From the NCBI GenBank assembly GCA_003247835.1, contig QJYB01000061.1, positions 1 to 64,000 of the forward strand: a stretch of 64,000 nucleotides of DNA, in the 5' to 3' direction. Source of the stretch: Gammaproteobacteria bacterium (GTDB taxonomy: Bacteria; Pseudomonadota; Gammaproteobacteria; Pseudomonadales; Azotimanducaceae). Position numbers and translations under genes: made by a program. The notes under the pieces are model-generated. The model saw only the letters and a list, made by a program, of their open reading frames with translations. It was not told where the DNA came from and ran no database searches. Shown piece by piece: positions 50,763-60,057 of this stretch (positions are counted from its first letter, which is position 1; each line of letters opens with the position of its first letter).

Positions 50763-51815
50763 GTGGTCAGCGTGTGGCGTACGCTGATCTCCAGCTTCCT
50801 GCTGGCCGCAGGGATGTGGGCGGTGGGCGCCGTCGACGCCGACGAGCCGGCGGATACCCTGCAGAACCCGACAGAAACCTTCACGCCACCGAAGGCGACG
50901 TCGATCAAAGACCCCCGTTATCCGGGCATCAACCGCCGCATCGGAAGAGAAGGCTGGGTGTATCTCACCTTCATGGTGAGTCCCACTGGCGAACCCTACG
51001 ATGTCGCCATCATCGACTCGTCCGGCGACGAGCGGTTCGAGGCGGCGGCCATCGACGCAGTGGAACAGTGGACATTCGAGCCCGCCACCCTCGGCGAACG
51101 GCCCATCGATGCCGCCATGTTCTACCTGATGACCTTCGCGCTCTCTGAAGACGCCACCGCTTCTCCCGGTTTCGTCAGAATGTTCCGCGATCTGCTGAGC
51201 CACATCGAGGCCGGGGATCGGTCCGCAGCCGATGGCGATCTCGCCGACCTGAGAGGCACCGAACGGAACCTCTACGAAGAAGCCAACCTCAACCTGGCCA
51301 CGTTTCATTATGCTCAGAAGTGGGGTACTCCCGCGGAGCAGTACCCGCCGCTGCGACGCGCTACCGTCATGAGGGACGGCAAGGGCTTCCTGCCTGACGA
51401 TGTGCTCACCTCCCTGCTGAAGAACCGGTTCGCACTCGAACTCGAGCTGAACCACTTAGCCGATGCGCGGAGCACCGGCAAGACGCTGCTCAAGCGCGAA
51501 GCGGATCAGCAGATCCAGACGAGAATCGACCAGGCGCTGGCGCGGATCGACGCGCTGGAGACAGGCGACCAGCCCGTTCTGGTGGCGGGCCGGATCGGCG
51601 ACTCGTCACACTACGTATATCGCCTGCTGCGCAACCGGTTTCACCTTCAGGACATCGATGGCAATGTCGCCGAACTGCGCCTGCACTGCGAGCGGGACTA
51701 CGTCGGTTTCACCTTCAGGTCGGATCTGGCCTACACCATCAGCGAAGCCCTGGGCCCGTGCACCCTCATGGTGCTCGGCACACCCGGTACCACCTTCACG
51801 CTGGTCGAGACGTGA
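50763..51815 (+). CDS. Exported TonB C-terminal-domain protein
   Basis: 350 residues from GTG at 50763, 4 bp after the hydrolase stop. A signal peptide or anchor (TLISSFLLAAGMWAVGAVDA) is followed by a TonB-C-like domain: DPRYPGINRRIGREGWVYLT, FMVSPTGEPYDVAIIDSSGD and AAIDAVEQWTFEPAT. The second half is helical and then beta-rich, unassigned. It lacks the proline-rich periplasmic spacer and long N-terminal helix of true TonB, so it is more probably a periplasmic protein that borrowed the domain than an energy transducer. Confidence 0.82.
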   Translation: MVSVWRTLISSFLLAAGMWAVGAVDADEPADTLQNPTETFTPPKATSIKDPRYPGINRRIGREGWVYLTFMVSPTGEPYDVAIIDSSGDERFEAAAIDAVEQWTFEPATLGERPIDAAMFYLMTFALSEDATASPGFVRMFRDLLSHIEAGDRSAADGDLADLRGTERNLYEEANLNLATFHYAQKWGTPAEQYPPLRRATVMRDGKGFLPDDVLTSLLKNRFALELELNHLADARSTGKTLLKREADQQIQTRIDQALARIDALETGDQPVLVAGRIGDSSHYVYRLLRNRFHLQDIDGNVAELRLHCERDYVGFTFRSDLAYTISEALGPCTLMVLGTPGTTFTLVET

Positions 51816-51827
51816 GCGTCTCGCGCC

Positions 51828-52280
51828 TCAGGCCCGCTCGTCCTTGGGTGAGTCCATGACCACGTAGGTGGTGATGGCCGTGACCTGCGGCAATGTCCCC
51901 AGCACGTCCGTGTGGAAGATCTTGTACGCCTCCAGATCCGAAACCTCCACCCGCAGCAGGTACTCGACGGCGCCGGTGATGTTGTGACATTCGGTCACTT
52001 CCGGTGATCGCGTCACCGCCCGCTCGAAGGCCGATTGCGACTTCTTCGAGTGATCCGACAGCCCCACAGCCACGTATGCGACGAACGCCCTGCCCACCGC
52101 CCTGGGATCGATCACCGCCCGGTAGCTGCGGATCACACCGCTGCGCTCGAGTTCCTGAACGCGGCGCAGGCAGGCCGACGGGGAAAGCCCAACACGATCC
52201 GCGAGCTCGGTATTCGGCATACGCCCGTTTGCCGATAGCTCACGCAATATTTTTTCGTCTATTCGATCCAGAGCGCTCAT
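51828..52280 (-). CDS. Lrp/AsnC-family regulator
   Basis: 150 residues from ATG at 52280. AsnC-type helix-turn-helix (LDRIDEKILRELSANGRMPN, ELADRVGLSPSACLRRVQEL), hinge, and RAM effector domain (VAYVAVGLSDHSKKS, VTECHNITGAVEYLLRVEV). It is divergent from a LysE-family exporter gene, the classic Lrp-exporter pair in which an amino acid effector induces its own export. The gap holds TTGCAAATATTGTGG and TTTGCAATCC, possible binding half-sites. Confidence 0.93.
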   Translation of the reverse strand: MSALDRIDEKILRELSANGRMPNTELADRVGLSPSACLRRVQELERSGVIRSYRAVIDPRAVGRAFVAYVAVGLSDHSKKSQSAFERAVTRSPEVTECHNITGAVEYLLRVEVSDLEAYKIFHTDVLGTLPQVTAITTYVVMDSPKDERA

Positions 52281-52401
52281 AAGTTGCAAATATTGTGGCT
52301 ACCGACGGAGCTTTGCAATCCAACACCGACCTACGTCGCGCACAATTGCATCCTTCGCGTCGCTGTGGACGTGAGCGCAACCCGATTCGAGGATGGTCCC
52401 G

Positions 52402-52995
52402 ATGGACGTCGAGCTGCTGACCGCTTTCTCTCTGTTCGCCCTGGTGAGCTCAATTACCCCGGGACCGAACAACCTGATGCTGATGGCTTCCGGCGCAAAC
52501 TTCGGATTTCGCCGCTCCGTTCCGCACATGCTGGGCATCGGTGTGGGTTTCGTGATCATGGTGACGCTGGTGGGGATCGGCCTGGTCGGTATCTTCGACA
52601 CCTACCCGATGAGCTACGACGTGCTGCGGATCGTCAGCATCTTCTACCTGGTATGGCTGGCCTGGAAGATCGCTACCGCCAGCGCCCCGGTTCGCGGTGT
52701 GGCGGCGGGACGTCCGTTCACGTTCCTGCAGGCCGCACTGTTTCAGTGGGTGAATCCCAAGGGCTGGGCCATGGCGCTCACCGCCGTGACCGTGTACGCA
52801 CCCGCCCGGGATCTGCATTCGGTGTTGCTCGTGGCCGCCATCTTCGGCGTCATCAACGTGCCTTCCGTCACCTGCTGGACGGTGCTCGGCCAGCGGATTC
52901 AGCCGCTGCTCTCGAGCGGACGGCGGATGCAGGTCTTCAACGTCTGTATGGCCGGCCTGCTGCTGGCGACGGTGGTTCAGGCCTCCCTCGGCTGA
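52402..52995 (+). CDS. LysE/RhtB-family amino acid exporter
   Basis: 197 residues from ATG at 52402 (GAGGATGG about 8 nt before; ATG at 52393 possible). Six hydrophobic segments with the LysE signature SSITPGPNNLMLMASGANFG near the start and FQWVNPKGWAMALTAV in the middle. It exports an amino acid or homoserine-lactone-like compound across the inner membrane. It is divergent from the Lrp-type regulator and overlaps the convergent MFS gene by 19 nt at its 3' end. Confidence 0.93.
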   Translation: MDVELLTAFSLFALVSSITPGPNNLMLMASGANFGFRRSVPHMLGIGVGFVIMVTLVGIGLVGIFDTYPMSYDVLRIVSIFYLVWLAWKIATASAPVRGVAAGRPFTFLQAALFQWVNPKGWAMALTAVTVYAPARDLHSVLLVAAIFGVINVPSVTCWTVLGQRIQPLLSSGRRMQVFNVCMAGLLLATVVQASLG

Positions 52996-54245
52996 CCGTC
53001 AGCCCGTGACGCCGGCATGTCGGCCGGTTCCTCGTCGAGGGGACCGGACGCCCTCTCCACCCACCACAGCCGCGAGGTGGTGAGGAGCAGCAGCACCACC
53101 CCGGCCATGCCGACCACAGGCACCAGCACCGCGTCCCGGACACCGAACTGCCCCACGCACCAGCCGAGCAGCAGGCTACCGAGGGGCATGCCACCCATCA
53201 TGCCGAGGGAGTAGACCGACATGAGCCGGGCACGATGGGTCTCCGGCGCCGATTCCTGAACGATGGCCCGGGACATGGTCATACTCACCCCGCCACACAG
53301 GCCCCAGCCGTACACCACGACGTAGAACAGCCACTCCGACAGCTCGAAGTGGAGAACGGAGAGAATGACGCAGCTCACGAGCCCCGTGGCCAGCAGCGCC
53401 CGACCGGGCCGGGCCAGACCCCCGCGGCGGATGAGCCACATGATGGTCGTGCAGGTGCCGAGCATGTTGGCCGCAAACACGGCCGCGATCCCCGTTGCGC
53501 TGCCCGCATAGAGATCCCGGACCATCAGCGGCAGGATGACCATGTAGGTACCTGCGAAGAAGATGCCGACGGCAAAGGTCTGGACGATGCTCGGCCGGAT
53601 CACCGGCGAACGCCAGGCCAGCGCCAGCCCCTCACCGATCTCGTGCAGCGGGTGGCGGCGGGGCGGCCGCGACACCGGAGCGAGCTCGGGGATGCGACTG
53701 GTGGCCAGCGATGCCAGCATCATGAATCCCGCCATGGCAACGAGGAGGACGGGCGGGCCGACCCTGTCTGCGGTGGCACCGAGCGCGAAGCCCACCACCT
53801 GGATACCGAACTGAACGCCCACGGAGAGGGTGACCACGCGCTGGATCTCCGCCCCCGCCACCCGGTTGAGCAGCGCATCCCGCGCCGGCTGCGCAAAGGC
53901 CCCGAAGCAGCCACCAATCACGGCCCAGGCGATGAGGAACTCGTAGACCACCCGACCCGAGGCGATCAGGGCCGCCATGATCAGGGGCGGAACCATCATG
54001 CCGAGCTGCAGGAAGATGAGCAGGCGCCGCTGATCCACCCGGTCGCCGAGCAGACCGCCCCACAGAATGAGCAGCAGCATGGGCAGCTGGCTCGACATCT
54101 GGGCAAGCCCCACCCGTTCCGGAGATTCATGCAGATAGACGACCACGAGGAGCGGGAACAGAACCATCTGGATGCCTCCCGGCACCAGATAGCAGGCCGT
54201 GCTGGTCAGATACCAGCGGAGCGGCAGGTTGGGAGCCCGAGGCAA
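52977..54245 (-). CDS. MFS exporter (EntS-like)
   Basis: About 422 residues with TTG at 54245, 8 bp after the stop of the START-domain gene; longer in-frame starts lie inside that gene. The start is uncertain. Twelve hydrophobic helices; the MFS loop motif is GGLLGDRVDQRRLLI, with AVIGGCFGAFAQPARDALLN and the central cytoplasmic loop ELAPVSRPPRRHPLHEIGEG. This resembles the enterobactin exporter EntS and related drug/siderophore exporters. The substrate is unknown. Confidence 0.87.
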   Translation of the reverse strand: MPRAPNLPLRWYLTSTACYLVPGGIQMVLFPLLVVVYLHESPERVGLAQMSSQLPMLLLILWGGLLGDRVDQRRLLIFLQLGMMVPPLIMAALIASGRVVYEFLIAWAVIGGCFGAFAQPARDALLNRVAGAEIQRVVTLSVGVQFGIQVVGFALGATADRVGPPVLLVAMAGFMMLASLATSRIPELAPVSRPPRRHPLHEIGEGLALAWRSPVIRPSIVQTFAVGIFFAGTYMVILPLMVRDLYAGSATGIAAVFAANMLGTCTTIMWLIRRGGLARPGRALLATGLVSCVILSVLHFELSEWLFYVVVYGWGLCGGVSMTMSRAIVQESAPETHRARLMSVYSLGMMGGMPLGSLLLGWCVGQFGVRDAVLVPVVGMAGVVLLLLTTSRLWWVERASGPLDEEPADMPASRADGQPREA

Positions 54246-54253
54246 GGAGTGGT

Positions 54254-54916
54254 TCAGCTCTCGGCGCAGGGGAAGTGGGCCGCAAGATTGGCGAGGGTCT
54301 GGCCCACCGCCGCGGCCAGGCGCTGGTTGGCGAGGAACCGCGGCACCCGCCCGGGATCCAGATACAGCTCGTAGCTCACGTCGATGGCCGAAGCCGAAGG
54401 CACCAGCTGCCATTCCCCGGCGGCCGCCCGGATCCGCTCCGCGTTCTCCTCCGTCGGCGCGTAGTCCGGCAGCCCGGTCAACGACAGACGCAGGCCGCCA
54501 ATTGAGCTGTTCGAGTCGATACGCGAGATTCGGTAGATCATGTCCCGGTCCTTGAGCGGCCAGGGTGTCGTGCTCCGCACGTAGTAGATGGCTGATCCGT
54601 CGCGGACGTCGAGCAGCCTGGCGCTCCTGGTGTAGGCCACCCAGTCGGTGAAACGACTCGGATCGATCACGAAATGCTCGAGCGAGGACATATCCGTACA
54701 GACTTCCACCCGGCCCCGGTGGACGTCGAAGCCGGTCTTTGTGGGCCGGGCTTCCACCGGCACGCCGGAGACCTCACGCACCGGTCTCCATTCCTCTGAC
54801 AAAGCCTCCGACGAAGCCGGCGCACCGCCGGGGAGCGCGGCAACGGCGACAGCGTCCGCCGCGGCATCTGCGGCCGCCAGCACCAGGACGAAGGCGAGGA
54901 CGTTGCGACGGATCAT
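54254..54916 (-). CDS. Exported START-domain protein
   Basis: 220 residues from ATG at 54916. An Ala-rich signal peptide (MIRRNVLAFVLVLAAADAAA) is followed by a START/SRPBCC-type helix-grip fold: FVIDPSRFTDWVAYTRSARLL, SAIYYVRSTTPWPLKDRDMI and the C-terminal helix FLANQRLAAAVGQTLANLAA. Bacterial START proteins bind lipids or other hydrophobic ligands; this one would act in the periplasm. It is followed closely by the MFS exporter gene, which suggests a common ligand class. Confidence 0.87.
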   Translation of the reverse strand: MIRRNVLAFVLVLAAADAAADAVAVAALPGGAPASSEALSEEWRPVREVSGVPVEARPTKTGFDVHRGRVEVCTDMSSLEHFVIDPSRFTDWVAYTRSARLLDVRDGSAIYYVRSTTPWPLKDRDMIYRISRIDSNSSIGGLRLSLTGLPDYAPTEENAERIRAAAGEWQLVPSASAIDVSYELYLDPGRVPRFLANQRLAAAVGQTLANLAAHFPCAES

Positions 54917-54964
54917 GACCGGATTAGACCACAGTCGTCCCGATTCGTGTCATTCCGCGGATCG

Positions 54965-56761
54965 TCAACCGGTATGCCCGTGGATGATCGCCAGAAAGGC
55001 GGCACCGTACTTGTCGAGCTTGCGGTCGCCTACACCACTGATGGCGCGCAGAGCTGCGAGTTCCGATGGTTTAGCCGCGCACATCGCCTTCAGGGTTCGG
55101 TCGTGAAAGATCACGTAAGGCGGCACCCCTTCGGCCGCGGCGAGATCGCGCCGGCACGCACGCAGCGCCTCGAAGAGTACCGGATCGGTCACATCAGCTG
55201 GTGGCATCGCGCTGGTTCGACGCGCGGAAGCGGCACCGCGGCCCGCATCGCGCCGGAACCGGATGTCGGTCTCGCCCTTCAACAGCGGACGACAGGCCGC
55301 CGTCAGGCCCAGCGCACCGAAGCGATCCAGGGCGACGTCGAGATAGCCGCCCGCGACCAGCTGCCGGTAGACGGAACGCCACTCCCCGCTGCTCCGCGCC
55401 GCCCCCACACCGAAGGTGGGGAGACGCTGATGCCCGAACTGACGCACCTTGTCCGTGTCCTCACCGCGGAGGACGTCGACGAGGTGATTGACGCCGAAAC
55501 GCTGGCCGGTGCGGTACGCGGCCGAGAGTGCCATCTGCGCGGCTTCAGTGCCATCCCAGGTTGCCACCGGGTCCAGACAGTTGTCGCAGTTCCCGCAGGG
55601 GCCGGGCAGCACCTCACCGAAATACCGGAGCAGCGCCTGCCGCCGGCAGGTTACCACCTCACAGAGACCGAGCATGGCATTCAGGCGCTGCTGCTCGGCC
55701 AGTCGGTGCGCCTCGGAACCGGTGGAGGCCGCCATCATCTGCCTGAGCTTGATCACGTCCTGCAGCCCGTAGACCATCCACGCCGTCGCCGGCTCGCCAT
55801 CCCGGCCGGCACGTCCGGTTTCCTGGTAATACGCCTCCACGGTTTTCGGCATGTCCAGATGGGCGACGAAGCGGACGTCCGGCTTGTCGATACCCATGCC
55901 GAAGGCAATGGTCGCCACCATGATGATCCCGTCCTCGCGCAGAAATCGCGCCTGGTTGCGCGCCCGCACGGCCGCATCCAGACCCGCGTGATAGGGCAGC
56001 GCCTCAAATCCCCGTTCAACCAGCCAGGCGGCGGTATCTTCGGTCTTCTTCCGCGACAGGCAGTAGACGATGCCCGCAGCACCCGGGTAGGTCTCCAGGA
56101 AGCCGGCAAGCTGCGTGCGGGGATTTTCCTTGAGCGAGATCCGATAGCGGATGTTGGGCCGATCGAAGCCGGCGACGAACTGGCGCGCCGAGTCCAGCGC
56201 CAGCCGGGTCCGGATCTCGACCCGGGTCCGCTCGTCTGCCGTGGCGGTGAGCGCGATGCGTGGCACGCGCGGAAAGCGTCTCGCCAGCACGTCGAGCTTC
56301 AGGTAGTCCACGCGGAAGTCGTGTCCCCACTGGGAGACGCAGTGCGCCTCGTCGATGGCGAACAGAGCGAGTTGCACGTCATCCAGCAGCGCCAGCATCC
56401 GTTCCTGCACGAGGCGTTCGGGGGCAACGTAGAGGAGATCCAGCGCTCCCGCCCTGAGCGCGCCTTCCACGTCGCGTACCGCCGCTGCATCCAGGGTAGA
56501 GTTCAGGCAGGCGGCACGGATCCCCAGCGTGTGCAGCGCGCTGACCTGATCCTGCATGAGGGCGATGAGTGGTGACACCACCACCCCGCAGCCCGGTCTG
56601 GCCAGGCTCGGGATCTGGTAGCACAGCGATTTGCCGCCCCCCGTGGGCATGAGCACCAGGGCATCCTCACCGGCCATCAGCGTGTCGATGATGTCCGCCT
56701 GGGGTGGACGGAACGACGGGTAGCCGAAGGTTTCCTCGAGAATCTGCCGGGGTGAGCGCAT
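54965..56761 (-). CDS. recQ: ATP-dependent DNA helicase RecQ
   Basis: 598 residues, close to the usual RecQ length. Walker [15 protein letters not shown], motif II with [15 protein letters not shown], motif [17 protein letters not shown], the RQC zinc cysteines [15 protein letters not shown] and [12 protein letters not shown], the RQC winged helix, and a C-terminal HRDC domain ([36 protein letters not shown]). It unwinds DNA in recombination and repair of stalled forks. It stands alone between the START gene and the ankyrin gene on the same strand. Confidence 0.97.
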   Translation of the reverse strand: MRSPRQILEETFGYPSFRPPQADIIDTLMAGEDALVLMPTGGGKSLCYQIPSLARPGCGVVVSPLIALMQDQVSALHTLGIRAACLNSTLDAAAVRDVEGALRAGALDLLYVAPERLVQERMLALLDDVQLALFAIDEAHCVSQWGHDFRVDYLKLDVLARRFPRVPRIALTATADERTRVEIRTRLALDSARQFVAGFDRPNIRYRISLKENPRTQLAGFLETYPGAAGIVYCLSRKKTEDTAAWLVERGFEALPYHAGLDAAVRARNQARFLREDGIIMVATIAFGMGIDKPDVRFVAHLDMPKTVEAYYQETGRAGRDGEPATAWMVYGLQDVIKLRQMMAASTGSEAHRLAEQQRLNAMLGLCEVVTCRRQALLRYFGEVLPGPCGNCDNCLDPVATWDGTEAAQMALSAAYRTGQRFGVNHLVDVLRGEDTDKVRQFGHQRLPTFGVGAARSSGEWRSVYRQLVAGGYLDVALDRFGALGLTAACRPLLKGETDIRFRRDAGRGAASARRTSAMPPADVTDPVLFEALRACRRDLAAAEGVPPYVIFHDRTLKAMCAAKPSELAALRAISGVGDRKLDKYGAAFLAIIHGHTG

Positions 56762-56809
56762 GCCCTGCGCAATATACCCGAACCGGTCGCACCGCGACGG
56801 GGTGCGACG

Positions 56810-58594
56810 TCAGAGCGAGCCGAACAGCCCGAAGAGACCTTTTTCCGAGGATTTCAGCAGGGCGTCCCACTCCGGCTCAGACCTCGCCGCCATGAGGGAA
56901 GCGGCGCTTTCGAAGCGGTCGTTGCGGGTCTTTGGGTTGGCACCGGCTTTCAGCAGCTGCTCAGTCACGGCCAGTTGACCCGCCCGCACCGCGATGATCA
57001 GCGCGGTATCGCCGACATCGTTCCGGGCTTTGACCTCCGCTCCGGCATCCAGCAGCACCGTTACGGCGCTCCCCGCACCGGCCCGGGCAGCAATCATCAG
57101 CGGCCGACCGCCGTCACGTGCCGCCACCTCGGGTCCTGTCACCGCGACCAGAGCGGCGATGAGCTCGGCGGCATCGTTGGCCGCAGCCAGATGCAATGGA
57201 GCCGTTCCTTCCGCATCGCTGGTTGCCGGTGCACCGAGCTCAAGGAGTCTGAGTGCCACTGCTCCGTGATCCGAGCGGCAGGCCCACCAGAGCGCGTTGC
57301 GGCCGAGATCGTCCTGGGTATCGAGTGGCGCCCCGGCAGCCGCAAGATGCTCCACCACCACACCCCGTCCGTCCCTGGCCGCCAGGATCAGCGGCGTCCG
57401 ACCCAGCGGATCCGCCACATACGCTCGCGCACCCGACTTCACAAGGAGGTCCACGCACTCGACGCAGTCCGTCTGAGCCGCCAGCATCAGCGCCGTTCGC
57501 TGCTGTCCGTCTGCGGCCTCGACGTCGATACCGGATCGGATCAGCAGGCCGAGCACGTCGACCCTGCCACCGGCAGCTGCCTCGAAGAACACGCCATCGA
57601 GCTCGTTGACGCGCACGGCATCCCGTCCCGAGGTCTTCAGCAGCGCCTTGAGCGTTGTCGCATCCGCCCGTCGGGCAGCCTGTTGCGCCAGACGCAGCGC
57701 ATCATCATGTCCCTGCGCACCGGTTAGAGCATCACGGGCCTGGGTTTCGATGCCGAACAGCCGGTGCAGCGATGCATCGTCCGAGCGTTTGGCCAGCTGT
57801 CGCGGCGTCCATCCCGCGTCGTTCTCCACATCGGCATCTGCACCGGCAGTCAGCAGTCGACTGGCCAGCGACGTCGCGCCGCCGGTCACCGCCAGATGCA
57901 GGGCGGTATTACCGTCCCGGGTCCGGAGTGAAGCGTCCGCCCCGGCATCGAGCAGCAGCGTCGCCGCCTCAACGTGATGGTTCGCCAGCGCCACATGCAG
58001 CGGCGTGGCGCCGAGCTGGTCCCGCGCGTCGGGATTGGCACCGGATCGCAGCAGATACTCGACCCAGGTCGCCGATCCGACACCCGCGGCGAGCAGCAGC
58101 GGAGTCCGGCCCGTGCCGTCCGCCATCTCGAGCTCGAATCCCGGTGCGGTCTGCGGTGGCGGACGGTTCGCCCGGATGGCCGCGAACGGATCACCGCTCA
58201 CGGCGGCCGGGCCGGCGACCGTCTGATCCCGCGCCGCCGGATAGCCAGCCGCCGCCGCGAGGTTCATCCAGTAGCGCGCCTGCTCGATGTCGCCTTCCCG
58301 TTCGTAGCGCCTGGCGAGCAGATACTGGGCATCCGTGTTGCCGGCGCGACCGGCGACCTCGAACAGCGTCTGCGCTTCATCCTGATCCTTCGGCACTCCT
58401 TTCCCCAGTCGGTAGAGCTTGCCGAGCTCGAAGGCCGCTTCCGGCTCCGCGCGGTGTGCTTCGAGCCAGGTCACGGCCATGGCGTAGTCGCGACTGGCCA
58501 GGGCCTGCTTGACCTCGGCCGGAATGTCCGCCCGTGCCGTGCCGGTGATGGAGAGCAGCATGGCCAGGAACAGTGCTGCTTCAGGACGTCCCAT
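56810..58594 (-). CDS. Exported Sel1/ankyrin-repeat protein
   Basis: 594 residues from ATG at 58594 (GGAGAC upstream), overlapping the end of the flavoprotein gene by 14 nt. The signal peptide ends near GTARA (residue about 20). Sel1/TPR-like repeats come first (AAFELGKLYRLGKGVPKDQD, DAQYLLARRYEREGD), then at least ten ankyrin repeats with the usual TPLHVALANHHVEAATLLLD, TALHLAVTGGA and TALMLAAQTDCVECVDLLV patterns. It is a periplasmic protein-interaction scaffold. The coupling to the FeS flavoprotein gene suggests assembly with the electron-transfer proteins, which is inference. Confidence 0.9.
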   Translation of the reverse strand: MGRPEAALFLAMLLSITGTARADIPAEVKQALASRDYAMAVTWLEAHRAEPEAAFELGKLYRLGKGVPKDQDEAQTLFEVAGRAGNTDAQYLLARRYEREGDIEQARYWMNLAAAAGYPAARDQTVAGPAAVSGDPFAAIRANRPPPQTAPGFELEMADGTGRTPLLLAAGVGSATWVEYLLRSGANPDARDQLGATPLHVALANHHVEAATLLLDAGADASLRTRDGNTALHLAVTGGATSLASRLLTAGADADVENDAGWTPRQLAKRSDDASLHRLFGIETQARDALTGAQGHDDALRLAQQAARRADATTLKALLKTSGRDAVRVNELDGVFFEAAAGGRVDVLGLLIRSGIDVEAADGQQRTALMLAAQTDCVECVDLLVKSGARAYVADPLGRTPLILAARDGRGVVVEHLAAAGAPLDTQDDLGRNALWWACRSDHGAVALRLLELGAPATSDAEGTAPLHLAAANDAAELIAALVAVTGPEVAARDGGRPLMIAARAGAGSAVTVLLDAGAEVKARNDVGDTALIIAVRAGQLAVTEQLLKAGANPKTRNDRFESAASLMAARSEPEWDALLKSSEKGLFGLFGSL

Positions 58595-59912
58595 ATTTCG
58601 TCTCCACAGTGATGCCCATGTCCCGGAGCATTCCGTCCGGAAGAATGCCACCGGCGCAGACGATCACCGCATCGTTCTTCAGCCGTTTGCGGCCTGCCTT
58701 GGTGTCGAGCACCACGCTCTCACTGTCGATGGATCGAACCTGGGTTTCCATGAGCAGCGTCAGCCGGCCGCTGCCGGCCAGTTCCGCCACCTTCTCCCGG
58801 TTCTTCTTCTTGGCCCGGGTGAACGCGGCGGACCGATAGGACAGATAGACCTTCGTATCCGGCTCGGCAGCGACGCTCACCGCCGCTTCCAGCGCGCTGT
58901 CGCCGCCACCCACCACCAGCACCCTCTGGCCACGGTAGTCGGCGGGATCGAGCAGCGAGTAGCTCACCTTCGGCAGCTCCTCACCCGGCACGTCGAGGCG
59001 ACGGGGCGTGCCCCGACGACCGATCGCCAAAAGCACGGTGCGGGTCTGATACGTACCGGCGCTGGTCTGCACCTCGAGGCCGGAACCGGTCCGGGTAATG
59101 CGTTCCAGCCGCTCACCGTAGTGCACGACCATGCCGGTGTCCTTGCGGATCCGCTCCCAGAAACCCACCAGCTTTTCCTTGGTGGTCTCGCGGAACCTGA
59201 ACTTCCCCACAAGCGGCAGCGATGCAGGTGCGGTCATGACGATCTTGCCGCGCGGGAAGTTGGCCGGTGTGCCGCCGAACGTGTGCTGCTCGATGGTCCG
59301 GTGGGCGAGCTTCTTTTCCATGGCGCCCAGAGTCGCGGTGATACCAGCCGGGCCCGCACCGACGATGAGCACGTCGAGGGGCACGTTCTTCTTCTTTCCT
59401 TCCTTCCTTACCCGCTCGGCGATTGTGTTGATGGCCTGGCGGCCCTGCTCGATGGCGTTGCGGATAAGACCCATGCCGCCGAGCTCGCCGGCGATGAACA
59501 CGCCGTCGACGTTGGTGGAGAAATCCGGATTCACGGCGGGAATGTCCACGCCCCGTTCCGCGGTACCGAACACCAGGGATATCGCGCCGGTCGGGCAGAC
59601 CCGCTTGCAGGCTCCATGGCCGATGCAGTCCGTGGGGGAGACCAGATGCGCCTTGTTACCCAGGATGCCGAGCACCTGGTGCGCGGGAAACTCCGGACAG
59701 GCATGCACACAGGATTCGCAACCGATGCACTTCGACGTGTCGATGACGGGATGCAGGGACGCCGGCTGCGTGAGTCCCGCTTCCACCGCCTCCCGGTAGG
59801 TGACCTCGCTGGTGTGCTCCAGCCTGCGCCGACGCCTCGCCGCCCAGGCGAACAACCCCAGCAGGGGTGCCCCATAAACAAAGTAGCTCAAGTAACCGGA
59901 CAGTACTTCCAT
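58581..59912 (-). CDS. Membrane-anchored FeS flavoprotein (thioredoxin reductase-like)
   Basis: 443 residues from ATG at 59912. One N-terminal membrane helix (LSYFVYGAPLLGLFAWAA) with a following Arg-rich stop, then a two-cluster ferredoxin domain: KCIGCESCVHACPE is canonical, while the second, CIGHGACKRVCPTG, has His in place of the second Cys. Next comes a GVFIAGELGGMGLIRNAIEQ segment, the motif that normally closes such flavoproteins, here placed before the FAD fold. Then FAD-binding VLIVGAGPAGITATLGAM and NADPH-binding VLVVGGGDSALEAAVSV. I recognise this order as a recurring family rather than a rearrangement. It probably moves electrons between NAD(P)H and a membrane partner such as the gene across the divergent promoter. 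Confidence 0.87.
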   Translation of the reverse strand: MEVLSGYLSYFVYGAPLLGLFAWAARRRRRLEHTSEVTYREAVEAGLTQPASLHPVIDTSKCIGCESCVHACPEFPAHQVLGILGNKAHLVSPTDCIGHGACKRVCPTGAISLVFGTAERGVDIPAVNPDFSTNVDGVFIAGELGGMGLIRNAIEQGRQAINTIAERVRKEGKKKNVPLDVLIVGAGPAGITATLGAMEKKLAHRTIEQHTFGGTPANFPRGKIVMTAPASLPLVGKFRFRETTKEKLVGFWERIRKDTGMVVHYGERLERITRTGSGLEVQTSAGTYQTRTVLLAIGRRGTPRRLDVPGEELPKVSYSLLDPADYRGQRVLVVGGGDSALEAAVSVAAEPDTKVYLSYRSAAFTRAKKKNREKVAELAGSGRLTLLMETQVRSIDSESVVLDTKAGRKRLKNDAVIVCAGGILPDGMLRDMGITVETKYGTS

Positions 59913-60057
59913 GGCGTCCTAGCCACATCTCCGGTCAGCCATGATAGTGCCTCCCATTGCGTCGATCCCACCCGTCTGTGCAAGAATGCGACGCGTGCGA
60001 CGGTATCCGGGCTTCGAATCCGTACCCTGACAGAATCACGTCGCACCCGGGACCTCA

